The notes under the pieces: generated by a model
The model's input: only the letters and a program-made list of their open reading frames with translations
Told to the model about the DNA's origin: nothing
Database searches by the model: none
Source of the DNA: Enterococcus sp. PF1-24
Lineage (GTDB): Bacteria; Bacillota; Bacilli; Lactobacillales; Enterococcaceae
Assembly (NCBI RefSeq): GCF_029893325.1
Contig: NZ_JARXWL010000017.1
Location: 1 to 61,823 of the forward strand
Length of the DNA stretch: 61,823 bases
Direction of reading: 5' to 3'
Shown here: in pieces, positions 49,631 to 58,114 of the stretch
Layout: each line of letters starts with the position of its first letter
Numbering within the stretch: the first letter of the stretch is position 1
Program-made: the position numbers and the translations under genes

Positions 49631-51610
49631 CTAATGACTAAATTCTTCTAGAACTTCTTTACCTTTAGCTGTTACCTCTAATCTACGTTTAAACAGCCCT
49701 TTTTCAATAATGTATCCTTGTCTTGTTAAATGTGAAGAAATCGCGGCCATATACATAGATTTAATTTCATTTTGTTTTACAAATTCAGCTTGTTTATCAG
49801 GCGCTCGATCAACAAGCATTAATAAATCAAAATATAACTCATTTAAATGTTTGTTAGCTAACATTGCCTGTCTTTCTGATAACTTAGGTAAAATTTCTTT
49901 CCCTTTTTCTGTAATCATGAAAGTATAAAACTTACTGCCGGTCATACCTTCACGTAAAATATAACCGCCACGATCTAAACGTTCTATTGCAAAACCTGTT
50001 AAATTAGAATCTAATCCTGAAGCATCTGTTAAATCCGCCATATATTTATGATCAAGGTTAATCATTTCAAGTAGCTTCAAATCAAGTTCTTCCAGTTCTA
50101 CTTCTTCTCTATTTGAAGTAGTAGGTACTCTTTCCCATGCTGTTTGACTATAATAACGAGATTTTCCAAATAAATTTGCAAGTACAGCTACTATTAACGT
50201 TACAGCAAACCCTAGTGAAGCAAGATAAACATATTGATTGATATTAAATATATTTAAAATATCTCCTAAAATAGTGAAAGAAACCATTGTAATCATTCCT
50301 GCTAATGCACCACATAATGCCCCTGTTTCATTAAATTTTGGCCAAATCACGCCAAGTCCTAATAAAATTGCTGGTGGAACTAACCAACAATTAGCAAAAG
50401 CAAATAGATACGTAGGTCCTCCAGGAAACTGGCACATCCCCCAGGTCAAAAGACCAATTAAAATCATAATTACTTTTGAAGCTTTTAAAGTTTTTTCGCT
50501 TGTAGCATTCGGATTAATTAAACGTTGATAAATATCACGAGTTGCTACAGCACTTGCTCCTATCGCAGAAGTTGAGGCAGTAGAAATCGAAGCCGCCACA
50601 GCTGCAATTACAAAAAATGAACCTAATAATGGTGGGAAAATTTTTACAATCACCCCATATGCAGCTGTATGAATTAAGGTACCACCAGTCCCAGCAATCA
50701 TAAATTGATTGGTAAAATGAGCACCTGCAAATAGTCCAACTAGTGCTAGAGGAATCATAAACACCACAATTAATAGTATTCCAGCAATTACAAATGATTT
50801 TTTAGCTACTTTTTCGCTTCTGCAAGAAGCAATTTTCATCCAATAATAATTATTTCCCCAAACTAGTGCAGCTGCAAAACAAATGATAAAATTTAAAATT
50901 GATGGATAAGTTAAAGCCGTATTAGGAATTTGTGCTCCACCAATTCCTGTATTTATAAAATCTCCGCCAGGCCATTTAGAAGCAATTACATCTAATCCAC
51001 CAAAACGTTGAAAAAGCATAGTTAACAAAACTGGAATTGCTACTAAACCAATACTTACTTGAATAAAATCGGTAATCGTTGCCGCCCACAGTCCCGAGAT
51101 AAAAGTAAATGCAATAATAATGAAAAATAATGTTCCGATAACCAAGGTTTGATTCCAACCTGTATAACCAGTAATCGTATTTGCACAAGATACAATATTA
51201 TTAGCTAAAATTCCTGCCATACCAATCACACTGGTAATTGCTACAACTGAACGTACTGTTTTCCCATAACGCATCTCTAAATACTCAGGTAACGTCTGTG
51301 CACCACAACGACGAATAAAATTAGAGAAAAGTAAACCGAACACAATAATACCGAAACCAGAATAAATCAGTCCCCAACCAAGGGCTCCTTTCAAACCTAA
51401 TTGCACCGCAAAACCTGGCGCTAAAGCAATAGTTGTTCCAGCAAAACCAATTGCGGAAACTCCCATAATATTAATAATCGTAGAAACTTCTCTACCAGCT
51501 AAAATAAAATCTGATGAATCACTAACCCAACGCTTAGAATACAAGCCCGCTCCAACTAATACTGAAGCAAACAGAACAAACATTAATAAAAAAATAATAT
51601 TAGCATCCAT
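49631..51610 (-). CDS. Sodium:solute symporter (SSS family) with tandem winged-helix-like C-terminus
   Basis: The 659-residue protein has an SSS core (about 1-485, 13 or so membrane helices) with SISTASTSAIGASA as the Na2-site segment of core helix 8. After an acidic linker come two similar cytosolic segments: about 510-576 (LLEMINLDHKYMADLTDASG then GGYILREG and ITEKGKEIL) and 590-657 (KSMYMAAISSHLTRQGYIIE then VTAKGKEVLEEF). Both look like MarR-type winged helices. It probably imports the operon's substrate. The domain assignment is by eye. Confidence 0.85.
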   Translation of the reverse strand: MDANIIFLLMFVLFASVLVGAGLYSKRWVSDSSDFILAGREVSTIINIMGVSAIGFAGTTIALAPGFAVQLGLKGALGWGLIYSGFGIIVFGLLFSNFIRRCGAQTLPEYLEMRYGKTVRSVVAITSVIGMAGILANNIVSCANTITGYTGWNQTLVIGTLFFIIIAFTFISGLWAATITDFIQVSIGLVAIPVLLTMLFQRFGGLDVIASKWPGGDFINTGIGGAQIPNTALTYPSILNFIICFAAALVWGNNYYWMKIASCRSEKVAKKSFVIAGILLIVVFMIPLALVGLFAGAHFTNQFMIAGTGGTLIHTAAYGVIVKIFPPLLGSFFVIAAVAASISTASTSAIGASAVATRDIYQRLINPNATSEKTLKASKVIMILIGLLTWGMCQFPGGPTYLFAFANCWLVPPAILLGLGVIWPKFNETGALCGALAGMITMVSFTILGDILNIFNINQYVYLASLGFAVTLIVAVLANLFGKSRYYSQTAWERVPTTSNREEVELEELDLKLLEMINLDHKYMADLTDASGLDSNLTGFAIERLDRGGYILREGMTGSKFYTFMITEKGKEILPKLSERQAMLANKHLNELYFDLLMLVDRAPDKQAEFVKQNEIKSMYMAAISSHLTRQGYIIEKGLFKRRLEVTAKGKEVLEEFSH

Positions 51611-51741
51611 AATTGATTTCTCCCTATATTTAGCTAGATTAGCTGGCTATTCTATCAAAATAAAAAATATTTTTTACAAATATTTCTATATTTATTATGA
51701 AAAAATGCCAACTCATTTAGCTATTAATTTTAGTCTTTTTT

Positions 51742-52512
51742 TTAGTCTTCTACAATTGCTACTACACGACTCCAACCAGCACTTGCTCCCTTAATACTTA
51801 CAGGCAGACAAATAATTTGAAATCCGGTTGTTGGTAACTCATCTAAATGGGTCAGTTTTTCAATATGACAATAAGCTTGTTCTCTACCAACTCGATGACC
51901 TTCCCAAATAATAGAAGCATCACCAGTTTTGTTGAATTCTTCGCCAGTAAATGGTAACGGAACATCCCAACTCCAACCATCTGTACCACAAACACGCACA
52001 CCTTTATTTAATAACCATTTAGTTGCTTCAGCACTCATTCCACAACCAGCAACCAAATATTCCTTTGATCCCCATTTCTTGTCCGCACCAGTGTTAATAA
52101 AAACAATGTCTTTAGCTTGCAATTCATAATCAATTTTTTTGAAGTATTCTTCAAAATCTGTCGCAGTTACTTTATATCCATCAGGCTTATCCCGAAAATC
52201 TACTTTAACGCCATTTCCAATAAACCACTCCAATGGAATCTCATCAATTTTCCAAGCAGGCTCACCATTATTCATAGTTGGATAATAATGATATGGCGCA
52301 TCTACATGGGTCCCGCTATGTGTACTTAAGTTAATAAACTCAATCGCCCATCCATTGCCTTCTGGTAAATCCTCTATTGTTGCATTTCCAAAAAAAGAGG
52401 CCATCGTTTCTGCTGTTTGTTGATGATTTTGATAATTAATTTTCGGAATTTGTTGCGGTGGATCACTCACCAATCCATGTTCAACTGGAATAGATAAATC
52501 AATGATTTTCAT
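51742..52512 (-). CDS. Cyclase-family metal-dependent hydrolase (kynurenine-formamidase-like)
   Basis: The 256-residue protein carries the metal motif H-x-G-T-H-x-D-x-P-x-H (His65, His69, Asp71, His75) of the cyclase family (PF04199). Relatives hydrolyse amides or open rings, such as kynurenine formamidase and isatin hydrolase. It is first in the sigma-54 operon, with AGGAGG upstream, so it may act early, for example opening a lactone or amide to the acid. A 131-nt gap without a gene separates it from the symporter gene. Confidence 0.87.
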   Translation of the reverse strand: MKIIDLSIPVEHGLVSDPPQQIPKINYQNHQQTAETMASFFGNATIEDLPEGNGWAIEFINLSTHSGTHVDAPYHYYPTMNNGEPAWKIDEIPLEWFIGNGVKVDFRDKPDGYKVTATDFEEYFKKIDYELQAKDIVFINTGADKKWGSKEYLVAGCGMSAEATKWLLNKGVRVCGTDGWSWDVPLPFTGEEFNKTGDASIIWEGHRVGREQAYCHIEKLTHLDELPTTGFQIICLPVSIKGASAGWSRVVAIVED

Positions 52513-52582
52513 AAAAAGTCCTCCTGTTTTTAGTCAAAAAATTATGTTTGACTATATTGGTTTTTGATTCGTCTTTATATTA

Positions 52583-52599
52583 AGCAAGTTTTATGCCAA
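52583..52599 (-). promoter_or_regulatory. Sigma-54 (-24/-12) promoter of the catabolic operon
   Basis: On the minus strand: TTGGCAT (52599-52593), 5 nt, TTGCT (52587-52583). This matches TGGCAC-N5-TTGCW with one mismatch, about 70 nt upstream of the cyclase start. Confidence 0.85.
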
Positions 52600-52636
52600 A
52601 CAAGTATTATCAATAGAAAAAATATAAAAAGCCGAT

Positions 52637-52720
52637 TTGTAAACTTTTACACAACTTATATCTACAAAAATCTAAATCTTTTCTAACAAATCTTGTGTAT
52701 ACAAAAGTTTACATGTAAAA
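52637..52720. promoter_or_regulatory. Two inverted palindromic activator sites
   Basis: Site 1, 52637-52654, is TTGTAAACTTTTACACAA with core TGTAAA-CT-TTTACA. Site 2, 52693-52720, is its inverted relative with a 4-nt insertion and contains the perfect palindrome TTTACATGTAAA. They lie 40-120 bp upstream of the -24 element, as enhancer sites do. Confidence 0.7.
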
Positions 52721-52737
52721 TAATGATAACGCTTTAT
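52693..52737 (+). promoter_or_regulatory. Activator gene promoter with cre-like site
   Basis: -35 TTGTGT (52693-52698), 17 nt, -10 TAAAAT (52716-52721), overlapping palindrome site 2, which suggests autoregulation. ATGATAACGCTTTAT (52723-52737) matches 13 of 15 positions of a cre consensus and could give catabolite repression. Confidence 0.5.
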
Positions 52738-52779
52738 TTACATAAAAATTATTCTCTATTCGCTAAGTTGGAGGACACT

Positions 52780-54180
52780 ATGGAAAATCATTTTAATTTT
52801 GAGAACCCTCTATTTTCAAAGATGGTTTTTGAGCAGTTAGGTACTTTTGCTATTTTGGATCGTTTAGGAAATTATACGTATGTCACGCAATCATGGGCTA
52901 GCTATTTCAATTGTTTGCCAGGTGAAGTTATTGGTAAAAAAGTAACTGAGTTTTTCCCCGAAACTAAGGCTCTTGAAGCAATGGAAAATAAAACACCCAT
53001 CATTGCTTATCCGGTTGGAATTAAACCTGATAATATTGGCCAACAATTTGTTTCCTATTTCCCTTTATTTCATGAAAAAAAAGTAATTGGATGTATTATT
53101 CAAACTATTTTTCACGATTTAAAAGAAGCAACTATCTTTTCAAAAACTTTTAACCAATTGCAATCTGAAAGAAATTATTATTGCCAAGAATTGCAAAAGC
53201 TTAGAGCAAGTAAATACTCTATTGACAGTATTATTGGTGAAAGTAAAGCTATAAAAAAAATGAAAGAGCTCATTTACCAAGCAGCGAATTCTCCTTCAAA
53301 TATTGTTATCGAAGGAGAAACTGGTACTGGTAAAGAATTGGTAAGCCATGCTATTCATATGCTAAGTAATCGTAGTGAAAAACCTCTAATAAAATTAAAT
53401 TGTGCCGCTATTCCTGTAGAATTAGCAGAAAGCGAACTTTTTGGTTATGAATATGGTGCCTTTACTGGAGCAAAAGCTGAAGGAAAAATGGGGAAATTTG
53501 AATTAGCTAATCAAGGAACCCTTTTCTTAGATGAAATCAACCATTTGTCAATGGTCATTCAACCTAAATTATTGAGAGCTATTCAGGAACAAGAAATTGA
53601 AAGAGTTGGCGGTATGAATACAATCTATATTGATGTACGTTTAATAGTAGCAACTAATATTCCTTTACGAGAATTAGTTGAAAAGAAACTGTTCCGTAAT
53701 GACTTATTCTATCGACTTAATGTGATTACAATTAGGATTCCGCCTTTAAGAGAGCGGCTTGAAGATTTACCTTTATTAATAGATTCGATTATTAAAAGGC
53801 TTAATATGCAACTAGGGACTAGCGTAACTGGTATTGATTCTTATGTATTAGAACAATTTCAACATTATCATTGGCCAGGAAATATTCGTGAATTACAAAA
53901 TGTTTTAGAACGTGCTATGAACAGTCGACTTTCAGGTTATTTAACTTGGCAAGAATTTGCTGATTACTTTGATTTGACTAACTGTCGTCACTTAAAACAA
54001 AATGTTTTAGCAGGATCTAACAGAAATATGAAAACTACAAAACAGGAATTAGAAATATCTTTAATTCGGGAAACTTTAAGTCAACTCAACGGAAATAAAA
54101 AGAAGACAGCTGAACAGCTAGGAATTTCTCGAACATTACTCTATAAGAAATTAAAGAAATATCAAATTACCTTAGATTAA
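52780..54180 (+). CDS. Sigma-54-dependent activator (PAS-AAA-Fis)
   Basis: The 466-residue protein has an N-terminal PAS-like domain (about 20-125, FAILDRLGNYTYVTQSW), an AAA+ domain with Walker A GETGTGKE, the sigma-54 contact loop GAFTGA (in YEYGAFTGAKAEG) and Walker B GTLFLDEIN, then a Fis-type helix-turn-helix (GNKKKTAEQLGISRTLLYKK). It should sense the substrate or a metabolite and open the sigma-54 promoter of the divergent operon. ATG 52780 has GGAGG upstream; the frame is open earlier without a site. Confidence 0.93.
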   Translation: MENHFNFENPLFSKMVFEQLGTFAILDRLGNYTYVTQSWASYFNCLPGEVIGKKVTEFFPETKALEAMENKTPIIAYPVGIKPDNIGQQFVSYFPLFHEKKVIGCIIQTIFHDLKEATIFSKTFNQLQSERNYYCQELQKLRASKYSIDSIIGESKAIKKMKELIYQAANSPSNIVIEGETGTGKELVSHAIHMLSNRSEKPLIKLNCAAIPVELAESELFGYEYGAFTGAKAEGKMGKFELANQGTLFLDEINHLSMVIQPKLLRAIQEQEIERVGGMNTIYIDVRLIVATNIPLRELVEKKLFRNDLFYRLNVITIRIPPLRERLEDLPLLIDSIIKRLNMQLGTSVTGIDSYVLEQFQHYHWPGNIRELQNVLERAMNSRLSGYLTWQEFADYFDLTNCRHLKQNVLAGSNRNMKTTKQELEISLIRETLSQLNGNKKKTAEQLGISRTLLYKKLKKYQITLD

Positions 54181-54280
54181 CTAACCAGCTTTCCTATTAA
54201 GCAAATCTTTCTCCTTAGAAATCAATCGCATGGTACACTAAACTTAGCTATAAAATTTCAATTAAGAAAGGTTATTTAGT

Positions 54281-54825
54281 ATGAGTAAAACAATTATCGG
54301 GATTGCTGGCGGTCAAGATGTGGATCCTCATTTATATAACGAAGTGCCTCATCCCAAATTACTAGCGACTAATCCAGCTAGAGATACCTTTGAAATGACT
54401 TTAGTTCTTGAGGCCATTCACCAAAAGAAACCTATTTTTGCAGTTTGTCGAGGGATTCATTTATTGAATGTTGCTTTAGGTGGCACTTTATATCAAGATT
54501 TATCTTTATATGACAACTGGCAAGTTAAACATAATCAAGTCCCTACTCCACCAAGCTTTGCTACTCATAATATTACAGTTGATGTAAATAGTCGCTTAAG
54601 TTTTTTACCAGAAAATTATCGTGTGAATTCTTTTCATCATCAAGCAATTAAAAAATTAGCACCTAGCTTAAGAGAATCGCTTGGTCTGAAGATCGATTAG
54701 TGGAAGCTTTTGAAAGTATTGACGACTCACAACGAATTTTAGGTGTCCAATGGCATCCTGAATTAACCCATCATGTTAATCGAAACGAGCAACAACTCTT
54801 TGATTATTTTGTTCATGAATTATAA
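54281..54825 (+). pseudogene. Broken class I glutamine amidotransferase (gamma-Glu-GABA hydrolase/PuuD-like)
   Basis: The first frame runs 54281-54700. It keeps the nucleophile Cys (FAVCRGIHLLN) but joins IIGIAG directly to GQDVDPHLYN, so roughly 55-60 residues of the usual N-terminal region are missing. Near 54685 the frame shifts: the following bases read AWSEDRLVEAFESIDD and then QWHPE with the catalytic His in another frame, ending at 54825. Both lesions separate the catalytic residues, so the gene is probably dead. A sequencing error could explain only the frameshift. Confidence 0.85.
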
Positions 54826-54840
54826 TTAGAAAAATATTAT

Positions 54841-54880
54841 TAAATAATGCTTGCTAAATCATTAGTGAGCATTATTTTTT
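54841..54880 (+). terminator. Terminator after the pseudogene
   Basis: AAATAATGCTTGCT pairs with AGTGAGCATTATTT, followed by a T-run. Confidence 0.75.
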
Positions 54881-54979
54881 GTACTTCTTACTAAAAATCA
54901 AGCAATTATCTAGTCTTTTATTATTAAACACTATATTATTGAAGAATAATGTAACCGTTACGATTTATAAAACCTTCGT

Positions 54980-55008
54980 TTGACTTTATAGAACTGCGGT
55001 TTTACAAT
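54980..55008 (+). promoter_or_regulatory. Promoter of the surface protein gene
   Basis: -35 TTGACT (54980-54985), 17 nt, -10 TACAAT (55003-55008). A palindrome GTAAC-C-GTTAC at 54951-54961 lies 19 bp upstream and may bind a regulator. Confidence 0.7.
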
Positions 55009-55029
55009 GAAGTTACTATTTTATAAAAG

Positions 55030-55048
55030 AAAGGAAGTGATGGTGTAG
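55030..55048 (+). promoter_or_regulatory. Strong ribosome site with two-codon mini-ORF
   Basis: AAAGGAAG (55030-55037) is followed by ATG GTG TAG (55040-55048). The surface protein ATG at 55080 has no ribosome site of its own. A small hairpin (AGGGAA/TTCCTT) lies between the two. Confidence 0.5.
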
Positions 55049-55079
55049 AGGGAAAATAAATTCCTTTTATACCAAAATA

Positions 55080-58052
55080 ATGAAGAAAAAGAACTATTTA
55101 TTAGGAGGATTGCTGGCGCTGGTATCAGGATTACTGCTTATTACAACACCTAACGAGGCAGCTACCGTTCCTGCAGTCACAACACCTGGGGAGTTAACTA
55201 CTGCAATTGTAAACGCACCAGCAAACGAAGAAACAATTATTCCTATAGCTATCCCTACAGATATTCATAGCTTTGGATCTTTTAGTATCCCCGCTGACAA
55301 GAATATTGTTCTTGATGGTCAAGACAGAACATACTCAGATACTAATACTTTACTAAGAGTTGAAGTATCTGGTAAATTAACCATTAAAAATTTGCGGATT
55401 AATGGTGGGACTAGCGGAATACTGGCTGCAGCTAAAACTGCTGGTAGTCAAATTATTTTTGATAATGTCGACTTCCAAAACATTGCTGGTACTACCATTG
55501 ATGGCGCAGCAATTCAGTTTGAAACACATAATTCTAGCGCTAATGTCACTATTCAAAATAGCAGCTTCAAAGCTAATACTGTTAATGCCAATGGCTATTC
55601 TGGTGGCGCAATTGCTACTAAAAACCATAATGGGAGTTTTACTGTTATCAATAATACTTTTAAAGATAATAAAACCTTAACAACTGGTACCAATGTTGGT
55701 GGCGAGGGTGGTGCAATTTATATTTTCCAACCAAAAGCAGGCTCTAGTACCACTTTTAAAGATAATTACTTCTATAAAAATGTTGCTGTAGAAAGTCCTT
55801 CTGCAAATGGCAAGCTGGCTGACGGTGGTGCGATCGCTTTATGGAACGTTAAAGCCAATACAAATGTTCTTTTTGATGGTAACACTTTCGAAGAAAATAT
55901 CGCTGGTGATGATGGCGGTGCGGTTTTAATTCAGACTCAAGATACAATTAGCGATGGTATTATCTTTAATAATAACACCTTTTATGGCAATAAAGCCTTA
56001 GGAGCTGACGCCAGCTCTAATAGTGGTGGCGCAATTCAAGTTTTTGCTAACTCTGCTGGCACCTCTCAATATACAGCCAGAATTCAATATTATAATAATA
56101 CCTTTGTAAATAACGTAGCCAAATATAACGGCGGTGCCATCGGACATAACGGCCATTTAGCTTTTATTAAACCAAGCTTCTATTACAACGTATCAGCAGG
56201 TTATTATGTTAATAATATTTTTATTAACAATTCTGCGCAGGGAAATACTAATGATAAAAAAAGTAATATTGCTGATCAAAGCAACGTCCCTAACACTGGC
56301 AATATCAGCAATAACCTTGGTTACGACAACGGGACACCCGTTGCTGAAACTTTGGCAGATGTTTTTGGTACTGCAGCAATCGAATTAGTGCCAAATTACA
56401 GCAATATTCAAGCTGGAGCGACTTATGATCTCCAACGTATTGTTATCCCTACTTTACCAATTGCTCCTGAAAAATTAGCTGACAATATAATTGCTGATTT
56501 AACTGGTGCACCAGCTGTGGATCAACGAGACTTCCCACGTGCTTCACCAGCGGATATTGGTGCAGTTGAAATTAGTTGGATTAAGTATGATGTCAATCAT
56601 GAAGATGCTTATTTTGAATTATCAGCATTAACTGATTATGATGGCACTATTTATTATGAGGGTGAAAACCCAGATACTTACTATCAAGTAGGCTATGATA
56701 ATTTAACTGTCACAACAAACGCACCGGAGCCTAAAAAAACAGGTACTGATGAATTTTTAGGCTGGTCGATCAACCCTGCAGCAACCGTTCCTGATACTGG
56801 TTTAGCTAAAGCGGATTTACCAACTAGTTTAGTTGTTGGCGATCAAACACTATATGCCGTTTGGGGTACTTCAACATTAACCGTTACTTATGATGCCAAT
56901 GGTGGTACAGGTACTACACCTGTTGATAGTAATGCTTATAACGTTGGCGATTCAACTACACTTTTAGCTGAAGGTGATTTGGTAAAAGATGGCTATCGTT
57001 TTGTTGGCTGGACACTAAATGCACCGGATGTTGATCCTGTTTATACGGTTGGCAGTCAAATTGAAAACCTGCAAAATTCAATTACTTTGTATGCCAAATG
57101 GGAAATTTTACAGCCTGCAGCAATCACAGTTGAATACTGGGAATACGATATTAATGGCAACCCAGTTGAAAAAATTGCCGAAGATATTATTTTAACAGGT
57201 AATTTAGGCGATCGTTATCATGCTGAAGCTAATTATATTATTGGTTATACTTTTAATGGTGTTGTGACAGCTGATGATTTAAGCCCAATTAGTGGCATTA
57301 TCTCTGATCAAGCACAAACCGTAAAATTAAGCTATCACAAATTAGAAGCAAATACTAACCAAGGCTTTGTACTTGCTCAATATCAAGATGAAAAAGGCAC
57401 ACCAATTTCAGCGGATATTTTACAAACTGGTGATGCAGGTGCTGAATATAGCACCACTCAAAAAGAAATTACTGGTTATACTTTTACCGAAGTGATTGGC
57501 AATCCAACTGGTTTATTTACTAATGAAGTAATTGTAGTGACTTATGTTTATAAATCAAATAGCAACCCTGGGAATCCGGGAAATCCTGGGAATCCAAGTA
57601 ATCCCGATACTACTGTCCCGGATGAAGTTTTAATTCCAATTTGGCGGGCGTATAATTTAAATGACGGTGATCATCTATACACCACTAGCAAAGAAGAATA
57701 TGATTGGATCGTTGGTTTAGGCTGGCAAGCAGAAAGTGTTGCTTTTTACAGCGTAACGCCTAGCTACCAACAGGCAAAACCAGTTTATCGCTTATATAAT
57801 CCAAATTCTGGCGAACACTTCTATACGTTAGATGCTAACGAATATGAAGCTGTGGCTACTGAAGGTTGGAATAAAGAAGGCATTGCCTTTTATATGGTTC
57901 CTGAAGAATTAGGCTATCCTATCTATCGGGTCTTCAATCCTTACGCAACTGGTCCTGGTTCACATTTATTTACTAGAAGCCGCTTTGAAGCTGATTGGTT
58001 AATCGGTTTAGGTTGGCAAGATGAAGGCATTGCCTTTTATAGTGCAAGATAA
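55080..58052 (+). CDS. Large secreted surface protein: beta-helix, InlB-like and MucBP repeats, DUF5648 tail
   Basis: The 990-residue protein starts with a signal peptide (MKKKNYLLGGLLALVSGLL, cleavage near NEA). Residues about 30-490 are a parallel beta-helix with repeated NNTF and GGAI motifs. Two InlB/Listeria-Bacteroides-type repeats follow (about 520-675, YDANGG, FVGWTL, TLYAKWE), then two MucBP-like domains (about 680-830), a PGNPGNPGNPSNP linker and three DUF5648-type repeats (PVYRLYNPNSGEHFYT). No LPXTG motif ends the protein. It is probably an adhesin or glycan-binding factor. Confidence 0.85.
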   Translation: MKKKNYLLGGLLALVSGLLLITTPNEAATVPAVTTPGELTTAIVNAPANEETIIPIAIPTDIHSFGSFSIPADKNIVLDGQDRTYSDTNTLLRVEVSGKLTIKNLRINGGTSGILAAAKTAGSQIIFDNVDFQNIAGTTIDGAAIQFETHNSSANVTIQNSSFKANTVNANGYSGGAIATKNHNGSFTVINNTFKDNKTLTTGTNVGGEGGAIYIFQPKAGSSTTFKDNYFYKNVAVESPSANGKLADGGAIALWNVKANTNVLFDGNTFEENIAGDDGGAVLIQTQDTISDGIIFNNNTFYGNKALGADASSNSGGAIQVFANSAGTSQYTARIQYYNNTFVNNVAKYNGGAIGHNGHLAFIKPSFYYNVSAGYYVNNIFINNSAQGNTNDKKSNIADQSNVPNTGNISNNLGYDNGTPVAETLADVFGTAAIELVPNYSNIQAGATYDLQRIVIPTLPIAPEKLADNIIADLTGAPAVDQRDFPRASPADIGAVEISWIKYDVNHEDAYFELSALTDYDGTIYYEGENPDTYYQVGYDNLTVTTNAPEPKKTGTDEFLGWSINPAATVPDTGLAKADLPTSLVVGDQTLYAVWGTSTLTVTYDANGGTGTTPVDSNAYNVGDSTTLLAEGDLVKDGYRFVGWTLNAPDVDPVYTVGSQIENLQNSITLYAKWEILQPAAITVEYWEYDINGNPVEKIAEDIILTGNLGDRYHAEANYIIGYTFNGVVTADDLSPISGIISDQAQTVKLSYHKLEANTNQGFVLAQYQDEKGTPISADILQTGDAGAEYSTTQKEITGYTFTEVIGNPTGLFTNEVIVVTYVYKSNSNPGNPGNPGNPSNPDTTVPDEVLIPIWRAYNLNDGDHLYTTSKEEYDWIVGLGWQAESVAFYSVTPSYQQAKPVYRLYNPNSGEHFYTLDANEYEAVATEGWNKEGIAFYMVPEELGYPIYRVFNPYATGPGSHLFTRSRFEADWLIGLGWQDEGIAFYSAR

Positions 58053-58060
58053 TTAAACTA

Positions 58061-58100
58061 AAAAAGTGTTAGCTGCTAAATTTAGCAACTAACACTTTTT
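58061..58100. terminator. Bidirectional terminator
   Basis: AAAAAGTGTTAG pairs with CTAACACTTTTT, with an inner GCTAA/TTAGC stem. It lies between the convergent surface protein gene and pta. Confidence 0.85.
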
Positions 58101-58114
58101 ACTATTTATATAGC

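Noticed and set aside
51611-51741. Possible second sigma-54 promoter before the symporter gene
   Set aside because: TTGGCAT occurs on the minus strand but the matching TTGC at -12 spacing is absent.
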